This document shows positions 32,856 to 40,035 of a stretch of 51,379 nucleotides of DNA, in pieces (the stretch's first letter is position 1; every line of letters starts with the position of its first letter). Source of the DNA: a virus; the IMG/VR virus record IMGVR_UViG_3300048834_000363, positions 1 through 51,379 of that record, one strand, 5' to 3'. The notes beneath the pieces are model-generated. The model worked only from the letters and a program-made list of their open reading frames with translations, did not search any database and was not told where the DNA came from. The translations under genes were made by a program, and so were the position numbers.

Positions 32856-33546
32856 CGCTGAACTCCGTCTCCTGATGTGGCTCGACCTCATTCCCCCAGG
32901 CGTCCCAGCCGGGCGCTGCGGTGCGGGCGAACAGTTCGAGGTATGGGCCCGCGACCTGGCGCTCGATGTCGGCGCGGACGCTGGCGGGCTTTTCGGAATG
33001 GCGCCCACGCGGGGCGATGATCAGTGCGCGCGGCGGATCTCGGAAGCGCGGGGCGCCGCGTGTCGCGATGAACAGGATTTCGGGATTGCCGCGCGCGATG
33101 TAGCCGGTGCCCATCGGGAAGTTCTGATCGAGAGAGAGCGTCGGATCGAAGCCGGCCTTGCGAGTCTTCGCCCAGATGCGTGCCGTGTTTTGCTTGAAGC
33201 CCCAGGCTTCGATCACCTGCAGCGCCTGCGGGATCATGTTCAGCACGCCCCAGAAGAAAAGCACGCTGTCGCGCGCGGCGAGCTGGCCGACATCGAGTGC
33301 GCACATCTCGTCGACCGCCATCGTGGGATAGTGGTTGAGCTCGTCGGCGAAGCCGCCCTCGTTATCGAGCAGCGGAGCGGGTGCGACGTAGTCTTGACCG
33401 TCGGGCGATCGACCGCGCCCCTTGCGCGAGTGCGTGCTGAAGCGCCAAGGATTGTCGGCAAGGATCGCGCCATAGCCAGACACGCCGGAGATCCAATCGC
33501 GCTGCACATCACGCGCGCCACGAACGAAGGTGCCGCCGGCAAGCAT
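32845..33546 (-). CDS. MT-A70 family adenine methyltransferase
   Basis: 233 aa from the ATG at 33546. The catalytic motif reads ADNPWRFSTHSRKG, so the usual DPPW is DNPW. Later blocks NPEILFIATRG, SEKPASVRADIERQV and LELFARTAAPGWDAWGNEV are strong MT-A70 signatures, the last two including the SAM-binding part. Predicted to make N6-methyladenine in DNA. The immediate neighbours are the GcrA-like and DnaA-like genes, which suggests a link to methylation-dependent regulation or to protection from restriction. Confidence 0.88.
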   Translation of the reverse strand: MLAGGTFVRGARDVQRDWISGVSGYGAILADNPWRFSTHSRKGRGRSPDGQDYVAPAPLLDNEGGFADELNHYPTMAVDEMCALDVGQLAARDSVLFFWGVLNMIPQALQVIEAWGFKQNTARIWAKTRKAGFDPTLSLDQNFPMGTGYIARGNPEILFIATRGAPRFRDPPRALIIAPRGRHSEKPASVRADIERQVAGPYLELFARTAAPGWDAWGNEVEPHQETEFSDAT

Positions 33547-33641
33547 CAGACCGCGCACTCCAGCATGATCGCATAAACCTCAGCGGCGATGCCGACGAGC
33601 GCGATCGCAATGAAGGCGGCGCCGATAATGAGCCCGATCAT
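33546..33641 (-). CDS. 31-aa membrane peptide
   Basis: A single hydrophobic helix, MIGLIIGAAFIAIALVGIAA, with a short tail. Its start overlaps the stop of the DnaA-like gene and its stop overlaps the methyltransferase start (TGATG on both sides), which supports it as a real coupled gene despite its size. Confidence 0.5.
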   Translation of the reverse strand: MIGLIIGAAFIAIALVGIAAEVYAIMLECAV

Positions 33642-33937
33642 GATGCCTGCTCCAGCTTGTGCGCTTCGCGGAAGGCGGCGATTTGTGCGGCGTGGCGTTG
33701 TGCGGCGGCACTCGCTGTCTTGGCCGAGACCCCCAGCGCTTGCGCTGCGCGCTCCGCCGACCATTTGCGCTGCACGATGAGCTTCCAGAACAGCGCATCC
33801 CGCGCCGCCGCGATGTGCTCGCCGTGGCGCGCATCCTTGCGCTTCAGCGAGCGCGTACGGATGCCGTAATGCGCTGCGATCTCGCGCATCTCGACTGAGA
33901 GCGTGTGACCGGGGAGGGCGCCGAAGGGAACGATCAT
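33638..33937 (-). CDS. DnaA domain IV-like DNA-binding protein
   Basis: 99 aa. EIAAHYGIRTRSLKRKDARHGEHIAAARDALFW followed by WSAERAAQALGVSAKTASAAAQRHA follows the helix pattern of the DnaA C-terminal DNA-binding domain, without the ATPase part. The DnaA signature D-H-(S/T) is replaced, so DnaA-box binding is uncertain. Possible roles are binding the phage origin or competing for DnaA-type sites. Confidence 0.65.
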   Translation of the reverse strand: MIVPFGALPGHTLSVEMREIAAHYGIRTRSLKRKDARHGEHIAAARDALFWKLIVQRKWSAERAAQALGVSAKTASAAAQRHAAQIAAFREAHKLEQAS

Positions 33938-34476
33938 TCACGCCGCGCCCCGCGTGCTGCGAACAGCGGATCGTAGAGCGGCGCATGTTCGGGGAAGAAA
34001 TGGGTGACGCCATGCACGAAGCAGCCGAGCGCGTCGGCCTCGTGATCGTTGGCGGGGGAGAAGCCGCGCCGCTTCGCTGCGGCGATCATGTCGTGCTTCT
34101 GCGCGCGGCCGCTGCCGGCGAATTCCTTTTTGAGCGTGACGGTGACGACCTCGAGAACGGGGATGTCGCGCGCGAAGCAAATCTCTTCACACACCGCTGC
34201 GGCCCCGAAGGCGCGGCGGATTTGGTTCGGGCTTTCGTGCCAGCGGCCGTCGGCGCCCTTGTGCCTCGCGACGTACGGAGCTTCGAAGACAACGAGCGTG
34301 ATGCCGCGCATCAGGCGATCATCGAGCTTGTTGCGCAGCGCATGCATGAAGGCGCCGACTTCGTCGCCGTCGCCGCTGGGCATCGTCCAGGTCTCGGTGA
34401 TGATGCGATGCGGAGGGGCGCCGGCGTCGCCATAAGCGACACCGGTCTTGGTTGCGAAATCCAATCCAAGGATCAT
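33934..34476 (-). CDS. RuvC-like Holliday junction resolvase
   Basis: 180 aa. The RNase H-like acidic residues are seen in MILGLDFATKTGVAYGD, VVFEAPYVAR and DHEADALGCF, in the right order for RuvC-family resolvases. Predicted to resolve replication or recombination junctions before packaging. It overlaps the DnaA-like gene by 4 bases. Confidence 0.85.
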   Translation of the reverse strand: MILGLDFATKTGVAYGDAGAPPHRIITETWTMPSGDGDEVGAFMHALRNKLDDRLMRGITLVVFEAPYVARHKGADGRWHESPNQIRRAFGAAAVCEEICFARDIPVLEVVTVTLKKEFAGSGRAQKHDMIAAAKRRGFSPANDHEADALGCFVHGVTHFFPEHAPLYDPLFAARGARRE

Positions 34477-34501
34477 GTCAGCCCCCGCCGATCAGCCGCG
34501 T

Positions 34502-34897
34502 TTAGTTCAAGCCCGGCGCCGGAGCGCTGGCGCGTTCGGTGAAGACGAGCTCGCCTTGCTCGGCGCGGCCCAAGGCGACACGCATGTCGTCGAACGCCTT
34601 GAGGAATGCGTCGCGTGCTTCGTCTTCCATGCGTTCGAGCTTGATCCACAGCGCGGCGGCGCCGCGATGAATGCCGTGATCTTCTTCCGCCGCCTTCACC
34701 GCCGCGCCGATCTCGCCGCGAATGGACGCGGCTTTCGATTTCAGCGTGTTGATGTTTTTGACGTGGCCGACAAACTTCTCCGGATCGAACTCGGAGATGT
34801 CGTCGTCACGCTCGACGTCGGACGCGCGGCTCGATTGCGCAGCCTTCGCCGTCGGCTTCCTGATCTCGCTCTTCTTGCTGCCTGCTTTCGCCGCCAT
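34502..34897 (-). CDS. Coiled-coil phage protein, GapR-like shape
   Basis: 131 aa. Strong ribosome site (AAGGAG) before the ATG at 34897. A Lys-rich N-terminus precedes FVGHVKNINTLKSKAASIRG and KLERMEDEARDAFLKAFDDM. The helix order and spacing recall GapR (DUF2312), a nucleoid protein of Caulobacter, but identity looks low. It could instead be an unrelated nucleoid-type coiled coil. Confidence 0.6.
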   Translation of the reverse strand: MAAKAGSKKSEIRKPTAKAAQSSRASDVERDDDISEFDPEKFVGHVKNINTLKSKAASIRGEIGAAVKAAEEDHGIHRGAAALWIKLERMEDEARDAFLKAFDDMRVALGRAEQGELVFTERASAPAPGLN

Positions 34898-35171
34898 ACT
34901 CGGCTCCTTTTTGCTTTCGGGGGATGCGCGTGCGGGGACCGCCGTTTTGGAGCGCGCGAAGGCGCTCCCAGGCCGCGCGCAATCGGCCTGTGGTCAGGTC
35001 ACAACCGGATTCGAGCCGGTGGATTTGCCGGCCGTGGTTGAAAATGATGGAGCTCACCGTCGCGGGTGAGATTTTTGGGGTGCGGCTGTTTGCGTACGCA
35101 TGCGCTGCGACGAGAAATTCGCGCACCTCGGGTGACACGGCCTGTGGAAAGGGGATTTCTTGTTCCGACAT
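34806..35171 (-). CDS. Cro-like/HTH first gene of the left early operon
   Basis: 121 aa, divergent from the repressor gene across the operator region. VREFLVAAHAYANSRTPKISPATVSSIIFNHGRQIHRL fits a helix-turn-helix used for binding, so it may act as Cro. The last ~30 codons overlap the next gene in another frame and look out of frame, so the functional protein probably ends near residue 90. No clear ribosome site. Confidence 0.6.
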   Translation of the reverse strand: MSEQEIPFPQAVSPEVREFLVAAHAYANSRTPKISPATVSSIIFNHGRQIHRLESGCDLTTGRLRAAWERLRALQNGGPRTRIPRKQKGAEYGGESRQQEERDQEADGEGCAIEPRVRRRA

Positions 35172-35185
35172 GCGCGCATTGGGTG

Positions 35186-35228
35186 CGTCAGATTTGACGG
35201 AGACGTCAAGCCCATTAATGACGCGTCA
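35186..35228. promoter_or_regulatory. Operator cluster: five TGACG half-sites
   Basis: CGTCA or TGACG occurs at 35186, 35195, 35204, 35219 and 35224 between the divergent Cro-like and repressor genes. Neighbouring pairs form inverted repeats with 4-bp centres (CGTCA-GATT-TGACG and TTGACG-GAGA-CGTCAA), and TGACGCGTCA (35219-35228) is a perfect palindrome. This is the expected place for the repressor operator. I could not fix the promoter hexamers. Confidence 0.65.
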
Positions 35229-35262
35229 AAGATTACGCTCACAGATTTTTTGAGATGGAGCG

Positions 35263-36033
35263 ATGACGTTCGTCATGAAGCTCGATCTTGCGCGCCTCCG
35301 CGAACGCCTTGCCGTCATGGAGGAAAAGGGCGTGAAGCCGCGCCAAATCTCCATGCGCGTTGCTGGCACACCCGATCTGGTGCGTCACATTCTGAAGGGT
35401 AGGCAGTCCAGTACCGACGGAGTGAAATTGCTGCGCCTGGCGAAGGCGTTGGAGGCGTCTGTTGAGTACCTGCACGGCGAATCGGATGAGGTGGGCAAGC
35501 CGCCCGACGTGGAGCTTTTGGCGGAGCGCACGACTGTGCGGCGCAAGTCAGCCCGGCCAAGAGATGTCAGGATACCGTTGGCCGCTGGTGTCGGCCTTCA
35601 TGTGCGCCATGTCGTACAGGCGGGCGCATGGATTGAGGTCGATGAAGCGGCGAGTGAGCGGATCGTTGCCCCGCCAGTATCAGCCAGCTCAGCATTTCCA
35701 GCGGAAATGCAGTGGCTTGAGCTGGTGCGCGGGGACAGCGCTGACCTCTATTATCCAGAGGGCGCCTTCGTTCATGTCGTCGGCGCGATCGATATTGGTT
35801 ATGCACCTCGCGACAAGGATTTTGTTGTCGTTGAACGGCGTCGAGAGCAGGGCGGGCTGATCGAGCGCTCGATAAAGCAAGTCGAAAGGCGCGGTCGAAA
35901 AATCGAACTGTGGCCGCGATCCCGAAATCCGAAATGGCAGCGCCCCCTTGATCTAGGCGATGGCGCTGACGATTCCACAGAGGTGGAGATCGTCGCGCTG
36001 GTGCTTGGGGCGCATTTGCCAGCGCCGCAATAG
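35263..36033 (+). CDS. CI-like repressor with S24 peptidase domain
   Basis: 256 aa. An N-terminal HTH (about residues 8-70, PDLVRHILKGRQSSTDGVKLLRL) is followed by a LexA/S24 domain with VRGDSADLYYPEGAF (catalytic Ser159) and LIERSIKQVERRG (Lys205). AlaGly at PLAAGVGLH or QAGAW could be the self-cleavage bond. Predicted to maintain lysogeny and to be inactivated by RecA on DNA damage. Start ATG 35263; ATG 35275 is possible. Confidence 0.85.
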   Translation: MTFVMKLDLARLRERLAVMEEKGVKPRQISMRVAGTPDLVRHILKGRQSSTDGVKLLRLAKALEASVEYLHGESDEVGKPPDVELLAERTTVRRKSARPRDVRIPLAAGVGLHVRHVVQAGAWIEVDEAASERIVAPPVSASSAFPAEMQWLELVRGDSADLYYPEGAFVHVVGAIDIGYAPRDKDFVVVERRREQGGLIERSIKQVERRGRKIELWPRSRNPKWQRPLDLGDGADDSTEVEIVALVLGAHLPAPQ

Positions 36034-36050
36034 TTCACCGGAGGTCAGGA

Positions 36051-36542
36051 ATGGCGGATGTCAGTGTTCTAGCGGGCGACTTCAATGGCGCCGTCCCAGG
36101 GGCTTACGTATTTGGGAGCCTTCATTTGGCGCGTCCTGGCGCGTGGTCAACGACCGACGTGTACGTGATCCGAAACGACGCCGTGACGCTGGAGATCGCT
36201 AGCGAGGAAACCGTAACCAAGGTCGGCGGCGCAATAGGATGGGGCGCGGTGGGCGGCTTGGTCGCCGGCCCAGTTGGGCTCTTGGCTGGTGCGATGCTTG
36301 GCGGAAAAGGCGAGAAGGTCGCGTTTGTTGCGGAATTCATCGACGGCAAGAAGCTGATGGCGATTTGCGACAAGGCGACATGGACGAAGATGCTTGCCGA
36401 TAAATTCAGAGGTCCAGACCCCAAGCTTCCGCCGCGAGAGCAGCGGCGCGGCGCGAGTAGAGGTGGCAGCTTTGCGCTGAACCTGATCGTCGGCTTGGTC
36501 GTGCTTGGTTTTCTTTTTTACGGCTGCGCCAGCCTCGGTTGA
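36051..36542 (+). CDS. Glycine-zipper membrane protein co-transcribed with the repressor
   Basis: 163 aa, 17 bp after the repressor gene, with GGAGG before the ATG. A glycine-zipper hydrophobic segment (GWGAVGGLVAGPVGLLAGAMLGG, about residues 64-86) and a C-terminal membrane helix (LIVGLVVLGFLFYGCA) flank a KKLMAICDKATWTKML region. Same strand as the repressor, so it is likely expressed in the lysogen; a superinfection-exclusion or other membrane role is possible but unproven. Confidence 0.7.
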   Translation: MADVSVLAGDFNGAVPGAYVFGSLHLARPGAWSTTDVYVIRNDAVTLEIASEETVTKVGGAIGWGAVGGLVAGPVGLLAGAMLGGKGEKVAFVAEFIDGKKLMAICDKATWTKMLADKFRGPDPKLPPREQRRGASRGGSFALNLIVGLVVLGFLFYGCASLG

Positions 36543-36601
36543 TCCGCGCCACGAAAATAAAGTTCCGAGCCGCGTCAACGGTCTAGAAAGAAATCCCCAG
36601 G

Positions 36602-36635
36602 CAGATTTTACGCACCGATTGACGCGTAAAATCTG
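36602..36635. promoter_or_regulatory. 12-bp perfect inverted repeat, right operator
   Basis: CAGATTTTACGC (36602-36613) and GCGTAAAATCTG (36624-36635) are perfect inverted repeats around a 10-bp centre. The second arm overlaps the -35-like TTGACG at 36619-36624. It contains TGACGCGT-A-AAA, closely similar to TGACGCGT-C-AAA in the operator upstream of the repressor gene, so the same repressor may bind both. Confidence 0.6.
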
Positions 36636-36645
36636 ACGCTATAAC
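36619..36645 (+). promoter_or_regulatory. Candidate promoter of the right early operon
   Basis: TTGACG (36619-36624) and TATAAC (36640-36645) are 15 bp apart, slightly short, and drive toward the first right-operon gene at 36671. The inverted repeat overlaps the -35 element, so a bound repressor would block it. GGAGGGG at about 36658 is the ribosome site. Confidence 0.45.
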
Positions 36646-36670
36646 GCTTCTCATACCGGAGGGGCGTTAC

Positions 36671-37606
36671 ATGAACACGCATACCGCAGACGAAAACATC
36701 GATCCGACGGCGCCGCTCGCGCCATCTGGTCGGCCCTGGGCTTACGGGCTGCGCACATGCGGGCCAAAAGGCGAGGCCTACAACGGTTTCACCTGGCCGA
36801 CCGAAAAGGGCGCAGTTGTTTCAGCGCCGGATTTTGATCCATCGCCAACCTGCGGCGGCGGCCTGCACCTCAACCCGTGGGGCATGGGCGACTGGTCGCT
36901 GCATTCGTATCACGCGTCCGCCCTGTGGATGGTGGTGCGGTACGACCCCGCGCTGGCGGTCGAACTCGACGGCGGTGAGCGTGGCGGCAAGATCAAGGCC
37001 CCTTGGGCCATCGTTGAGCAGGTCGAAACGCGGGAAAACCTTGCGCGCCTCCTCGGTCCGCTGGCGGTTCGGCGCATCGCTCGCATCAAGGAAATCACCT
37101 GTGACGCTGCGACGACCGGCTACGCCGCGCACGCTGCGACGACCGGCTACGCCGCGCACGCTGCGACGACCGGCTACGCCGCGCACGCTGCGACGACCGG
37201 CGACGCCGCGCACGCTGCGACGACCGGCGACGCCGCGCACGCTGCGACGACCGGCGGCCGCGCGCACGCTGCGACGACCGGCGGCCGCGCGCACGCTGCG
37301 ACGACCGGCGGCCGCGCGCACGCTGCGACGACCGGCGACGCCGCGCACGCTGCGACGACCGGCGGCCGCGCGCACGCTGCGACGACCGGCGACGACGCAA
37401 TCTCGGCAAGTCTCGGAATCGATGCACGGGCCAAGGCTGGCGCGGGCGGCGCAATCATGCTCGCCGAATACGGTTGGCGACCAGCGCTCGGCAAATACGA
37501 GCTCGTCGCCGTGTTCGCCTCCAAGGTGGGCGAGGGCGGCATTGAGCCCGACACCTGGTACAAGCTCGAAGGTGGCAAGCCTGTGGCGATCGAGGTGTCG
37601 CCATGA
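36671..37606 (+). CDS. DUF7666-like protein with 9-residue tandem repeats
   Basis: 311 aa. An N-terminal domain (WPTEKGAVVSAPDFDPSP, GGGLHLNPWGMGDWS) and a C-terminal segment (YGWRPALGKYELVAVFASKV) flank ten near-identical units AATTG-(YA/DA/GR)-AH, plus a partial eleventh. The repeats may form a beta-solenoid rod as in related phage/plasmid proteins. It is the first gene of the right early operon. Function unknown. Confidence 0.75.
   Translation: MNTHTADENIDPTAPLAPSGRPWAYGLRTCGPKGEAYNGFTWPTEKGAVVSAPDFDPSPTCGGGLHLNPWGMGDWSLHSYHASALWMVVRYDPALAVELDGGERGGKIKAPWAIVEQVETRENLARLLGPLAVRRIARIKEITCDAATTGYAAHAATTGYAAHAATTGYAAHAATTGDAAHAATTGDAAHAATTGGRAHAATTGGRAHAATTGGRAHAATTGDAAHAATTGGRAHAATTGDDAISASLGIDARAKAGAGGAIMLAEYGWRPALGKYELVAVFASKVGEGGIEPDTWYKLEGGKPVAIEVSP
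37106..37393 (+). repeat. 27-bp tandem repeat array inside a gene
   Basis: Ten full 27-bp units from 37106 to 37375 and a partial eleventh. The first five codons and the last are constant, while codons 6-8 vary as a cassette (TAC-GCC-GCG, GAC-GCC-GCG, GGC-CGC-GCG). This suggests expansion by recombination or slippage (VNTR). All three forward frames stay open across it. Confidence 0.95.
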
Positions 37607-38025
37607 ACGCCGCCGCCGCTCCGCTCACACTCACCCGGCGCTTTGACGGGCCATGGCTTGCGATCCGCCGCGTCAGCGTCGCCGAGATCCATTCCATCGT
37701 TCTGGCGGGCGATCCGCGCGCGCCTGACATCTGGCGCCGCATCGATGCTGATCAGCCTGTGGAGACGGGCCGTGTCGCCGAGGCGCAGCTCACCCCGCTC
37801 GCCGACTTCGGCGTGTTCTGCTCGCTCTATCCGCACAGCCGCGTGCTGTCTGTTTACCGCGCGACGATCTCGCGCGCGCATCGGCCTGGACTGCCATCCG
37901 GCCACGGCGCGCACTGGCCGTGGGAGGGCAAGCGCTGCGACCGCATCAAGATCGAGCGGTCGATGTGGGACCTGGTCGCCGCCGCCGCGAAGGACTGCAA
38001 CACAATCGGTCGGGTGCGGGCCTAA
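37603..38025 (+). CDS. Hypothetical phage protein
   Basis: 140 aa, overlaps the repeat-protein stop (ATGA). Contains LTRRFDGPWLAIRRVSVAEI and a His/Trp-rich middle (SGHGAHWPWEGKRCD). No recognised family. Confidence 0.65.
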   Translation: MNAAAAPLTLTRRFDGPWLAIRRVSVAEIHSIVLAGDPRAPDIWRRIDADQPVETGRVAEAQLTPLADFGVFCSLYPHSRVLSVYRATISRAHRPGLPSGHGAHWPWEGKRCDRIKIERSMWDLVAAAAKDCNTIGRVRA

Positions 38026-38240
38026 TGTCGGCGCCCTCACTCCAAGCCACGGTTGCGCTCGACGACGTCGTCGCCTCGATCGATGAGGCCGCTGATCTGA
38101 CCATCGCGCTGCGCATCGCGGTGCGCATGAACACGCAGGCCTCGCGCGCCTTTTCGCGTGAGCTGATGGTGGAGATGGCGAAGCGGCACTCGCAGGTGGT
38201 CGACGAGCTCGTCGCCGTCAACGAAGCGATGGAAGCGTGA
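38025..38240 (+). CDS. Small helical phage protein
   Basis: 71 aa from an ATG overlapping the upstream stop (TAATG). Entirely helical (ALDDVVASIDEAADLTIALR). Unknown function. Confidence 0.65.
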   Translation: MSAPSLQATVALDDVVASIDEAADLTIALRIAVRMNTQASRAFSRELMVEMAKRHSQVVDELVAVNEAMEA

Positions 38241-38587
38241 TGCGTAAGCCGACCGACCGCACCGAGGCTTGGTCGCGCTGGCGGCAGCGTGTCGAAGGGC
38301 GCGCGCTGGCGATCACCACAACGCCGGAGTGCGGCTTCTACCGCGCCAAGCGCAAAGGCCAGTACGTCGGCGTGCAGATCGATCTGCTGCAGGAGATCGA
38401 CGAAGAGACTGGCGAGCTCCGCAGCGAAGAGCAGCTGATCGCGATGATCGGCGACGACACGTTCATCGGCGATCGCGTCGACGCGATCTGGGTCGCGTGC
38501 GGCGGCAACCCCATCAGTGAGCAGGAATTCGAGCGGCTGCTGCGCATGCCGGCGGTGTCGGACCTGTCGCGCCAAGTCATCACCTAG
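38240..38587 (+). CDS. Hypothetical phage protein
   Basis: 115 aa, start overlaps the upstream stop (TGATG). Mixed alpha/beta with ETGELRSEEQLIAMIGDD; no known domain recognised. Confidence 0.65.
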   Translation: MRKPTDRTEAWSRWRQRVEGRALAITTTPECGFYRAKRKGQYVGVQIDLLQEIDEETGELRSEEQLIAMIGDDTFIGDRVDAIWVACGGNPISEQEFERLLRMPAVSDLSRQVIT

Positions 38588-38597
38588 GAGGAATTAC

Positions 38598-39140
38598 ATG
38601 GGCCTGGACATCACCGCTTATCGTCAGCTGAAGCCCTGCGCCGCACCGGAGGGAGCCGCGACAGGCGATTACGACTACGAACGATTCTTCGCGCCGTTGA
38701 ACAACGACCACTTCCCAGGACGCGCCGCTGGGCTCGACAGTGAGTGGTACGAGTTCTCACGCCTCGATGGGGCCGTTCTTGGTTTCAGAGCCGGAAGCTA
38801 CAGCGGCTACAATAATTGGCGCGAATGGCTCGCAAAGCTCGCCGGGTACCCGGAAGACCCTGCGGAGGATTTGCGGCATCGACATTCTGGCGGGGCGTGG
38901 AAAGCGGACGGCGGGCCGTTCTGGGAGCTGATCTACTTCGCCGACAATGAGGGCACGATCGGCCCCATCGTCAGCGCGAAGCTCGCGAAGGATTTCGCCG
39001 AGTGGGATGAGCGCGCGAAGGCATTCAGCGAAACCATCGACGCAGATGCTGAGAGCCGCGCTTGGTTCTACCGGCAATATCAGACGTGGCGGCATGCGTT
39101 TGAAATGGCGGCCGACAACGGCGCGGTCGACTTCCATTGA
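38598..39140 (+). CDS. Hypothetical phage protein
   Basis: 180 aa preceded by a near-perfect ribosome site (AGGAGGAATTAC-ATG), suggesting high expression. It is aromatic-rich (GSYSGYNNWREWLAKLAGYP). This type of sequence, starting MGLDITAY, is found in phages and bacteria without known function. Confidence 0.75.
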   Translation: MGLDITAYRQLKPCAAPEGAATGDYDYERFFAPLNNDHFPGRAAGLDSEWYEFSRLDGAVLGFRAGSYSGYNNWREWLAKLAGYPEDPAEDLRHRHSGGAWKADGGPFWELIYFADNEGTIGPIVSAKLAKDFAEWDERAKAFSETIDADAESRAWFYRQYQTWRHAFEMAADNGAVDFH

Positions 39141-39148
39141 GGCCCGCC

Positions 39149-39913
39149 ATGACCGACACAGCAACCATCGGCCATAACAGCGGGGCGCAATTCGCCGACG
39201 TGCGCCGCGACATCGAGCAGCGCATCGCCGCGTTCCTGAAGGGCGGCGACGTATGGGCGAAGCGCGAGAAGCTCGACGACGCGGACGCCGCGAAGGCGAA
39301 CGACTTCATCACCGGGGTGAAGAAGCTCGCCAGCGACGCGGAGAAGGCGCGCGTCGCCGAGAAGGAGCCGCACTTAGAAGCGGGCCGCGCCGTCGACCGC
39401 GAGTGGAAGCAGATCGCCGAACGCATCGACGCCATCGCGGCGATCGTGAAGCCGAAGCTCGACGCGTACCTGCGCGCCAAGCAGGAGGAGCAGCGCAGGG
39501 CGGAGGCGGAGGCCCGCCGGCTCGCCGCTGAGGCCGAGGCCAACGCCCGCGCGGCGGCGGCTGATGCGGCGGCAGCTGAGACGCCGTCGGCGCAGATCGA
39601 GGCCGAGGCGCGGGCGCGGGCGCATCAGGAGGCGGCGGACGAAGCGGCGCGACAAGCCGAACGCAACGCAGCGCCCGTGCGCGTGGGTTCCGCAACCGGG
39701 CTCGCGCATCAGCGCGGTTTCAAGACGGTGCGCAAGCCCTCGATCAAATCGATGCCGCAGGCGCTCGCGCACTATCGCGACGAACCCGATCTCGAAGCGC
39801 TGATCTTGAAGCTGGCGGCGCGCGATCTGCGCGAAGCGCCGACGCGGCGGGGCGTGAAGCAAATCCCCGCCATCCCCGGAATTGAGTTCGTTGAGACACA
39901 GGAGCTTGCATAG
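39149..39913 (+). CDS. Coiled-coil phage protein of the recombination region
   Basis: 254 aa from the ATG at 39149. It opens with the IGHNSG motif common in alphaproteobacterial phage proteins, then has a long Ala/Glu/Arg coiled coil (residues ~100-175, EEQRRAEAEARRLAAEAEA). The C-terminal domain contains GFKTVRKPSIKSMPQALAHY. Similar proteins stand upstream of phage annealing or exonuclease genes, suggesting a DNA-recombination role. Confidence 0.7.
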   Translation: MTDTATIGHNSGAQFADVRRDIEQRIAAFLKGGDVWAKREKLDDADAAKANDFITGVKKLASDAEKARVAEKEPHLEAGRAVDREWKQIAERIDAIAAIVKPKLDAYLRAKQEEQRRAEAEARRLAAEAEANARAAAADAAAAETPSAQIEAEARARAHQEAADEAARQAERNAAPVRVGSATGLAHQRGFKTVRKPSIKSMPQALAHYRDEPDLEALILKLAARDLREAPTRRGVKQIPAIPGIEFVETQELA

Positions 39914-40035
39914 CTATCGCAGCGCGACGCGCCGCAACACATCACGCCGCAACACATCACGACACAGCGCTCCGCGCCGCTGCTCGTCACGGCACAACAC
40001 CCCGCAACGCAACGCTTACCCAATGGAGAATAGCA
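39914..40035 (+). other. Low-complexity leader with 15-bp tandem repeat
   Basis: No gene. The plus strand is rich in C and A and poor in T, built of short repeats of CGCAACAC type, including an exact tandem 2x15 bp (39931-39945, 39946-39960, GCCGCAACACATCAC). It ends in ATGGAGAATAGCA before the next start. A second leader of the same style lies at 40603-40715. Confidence 0.7.

Noticed and set aside
36602-36635. Rho-independent terminator
   Set aside because: The inverted repeat has no following T-run on either strand and overlaps a -35-like hexamer, so an operator is the better reading.
37106-37393. CRISPR array
   Set aside because: The 27-bp units are contiguous with no spacers and lie in frame within a protein gene.
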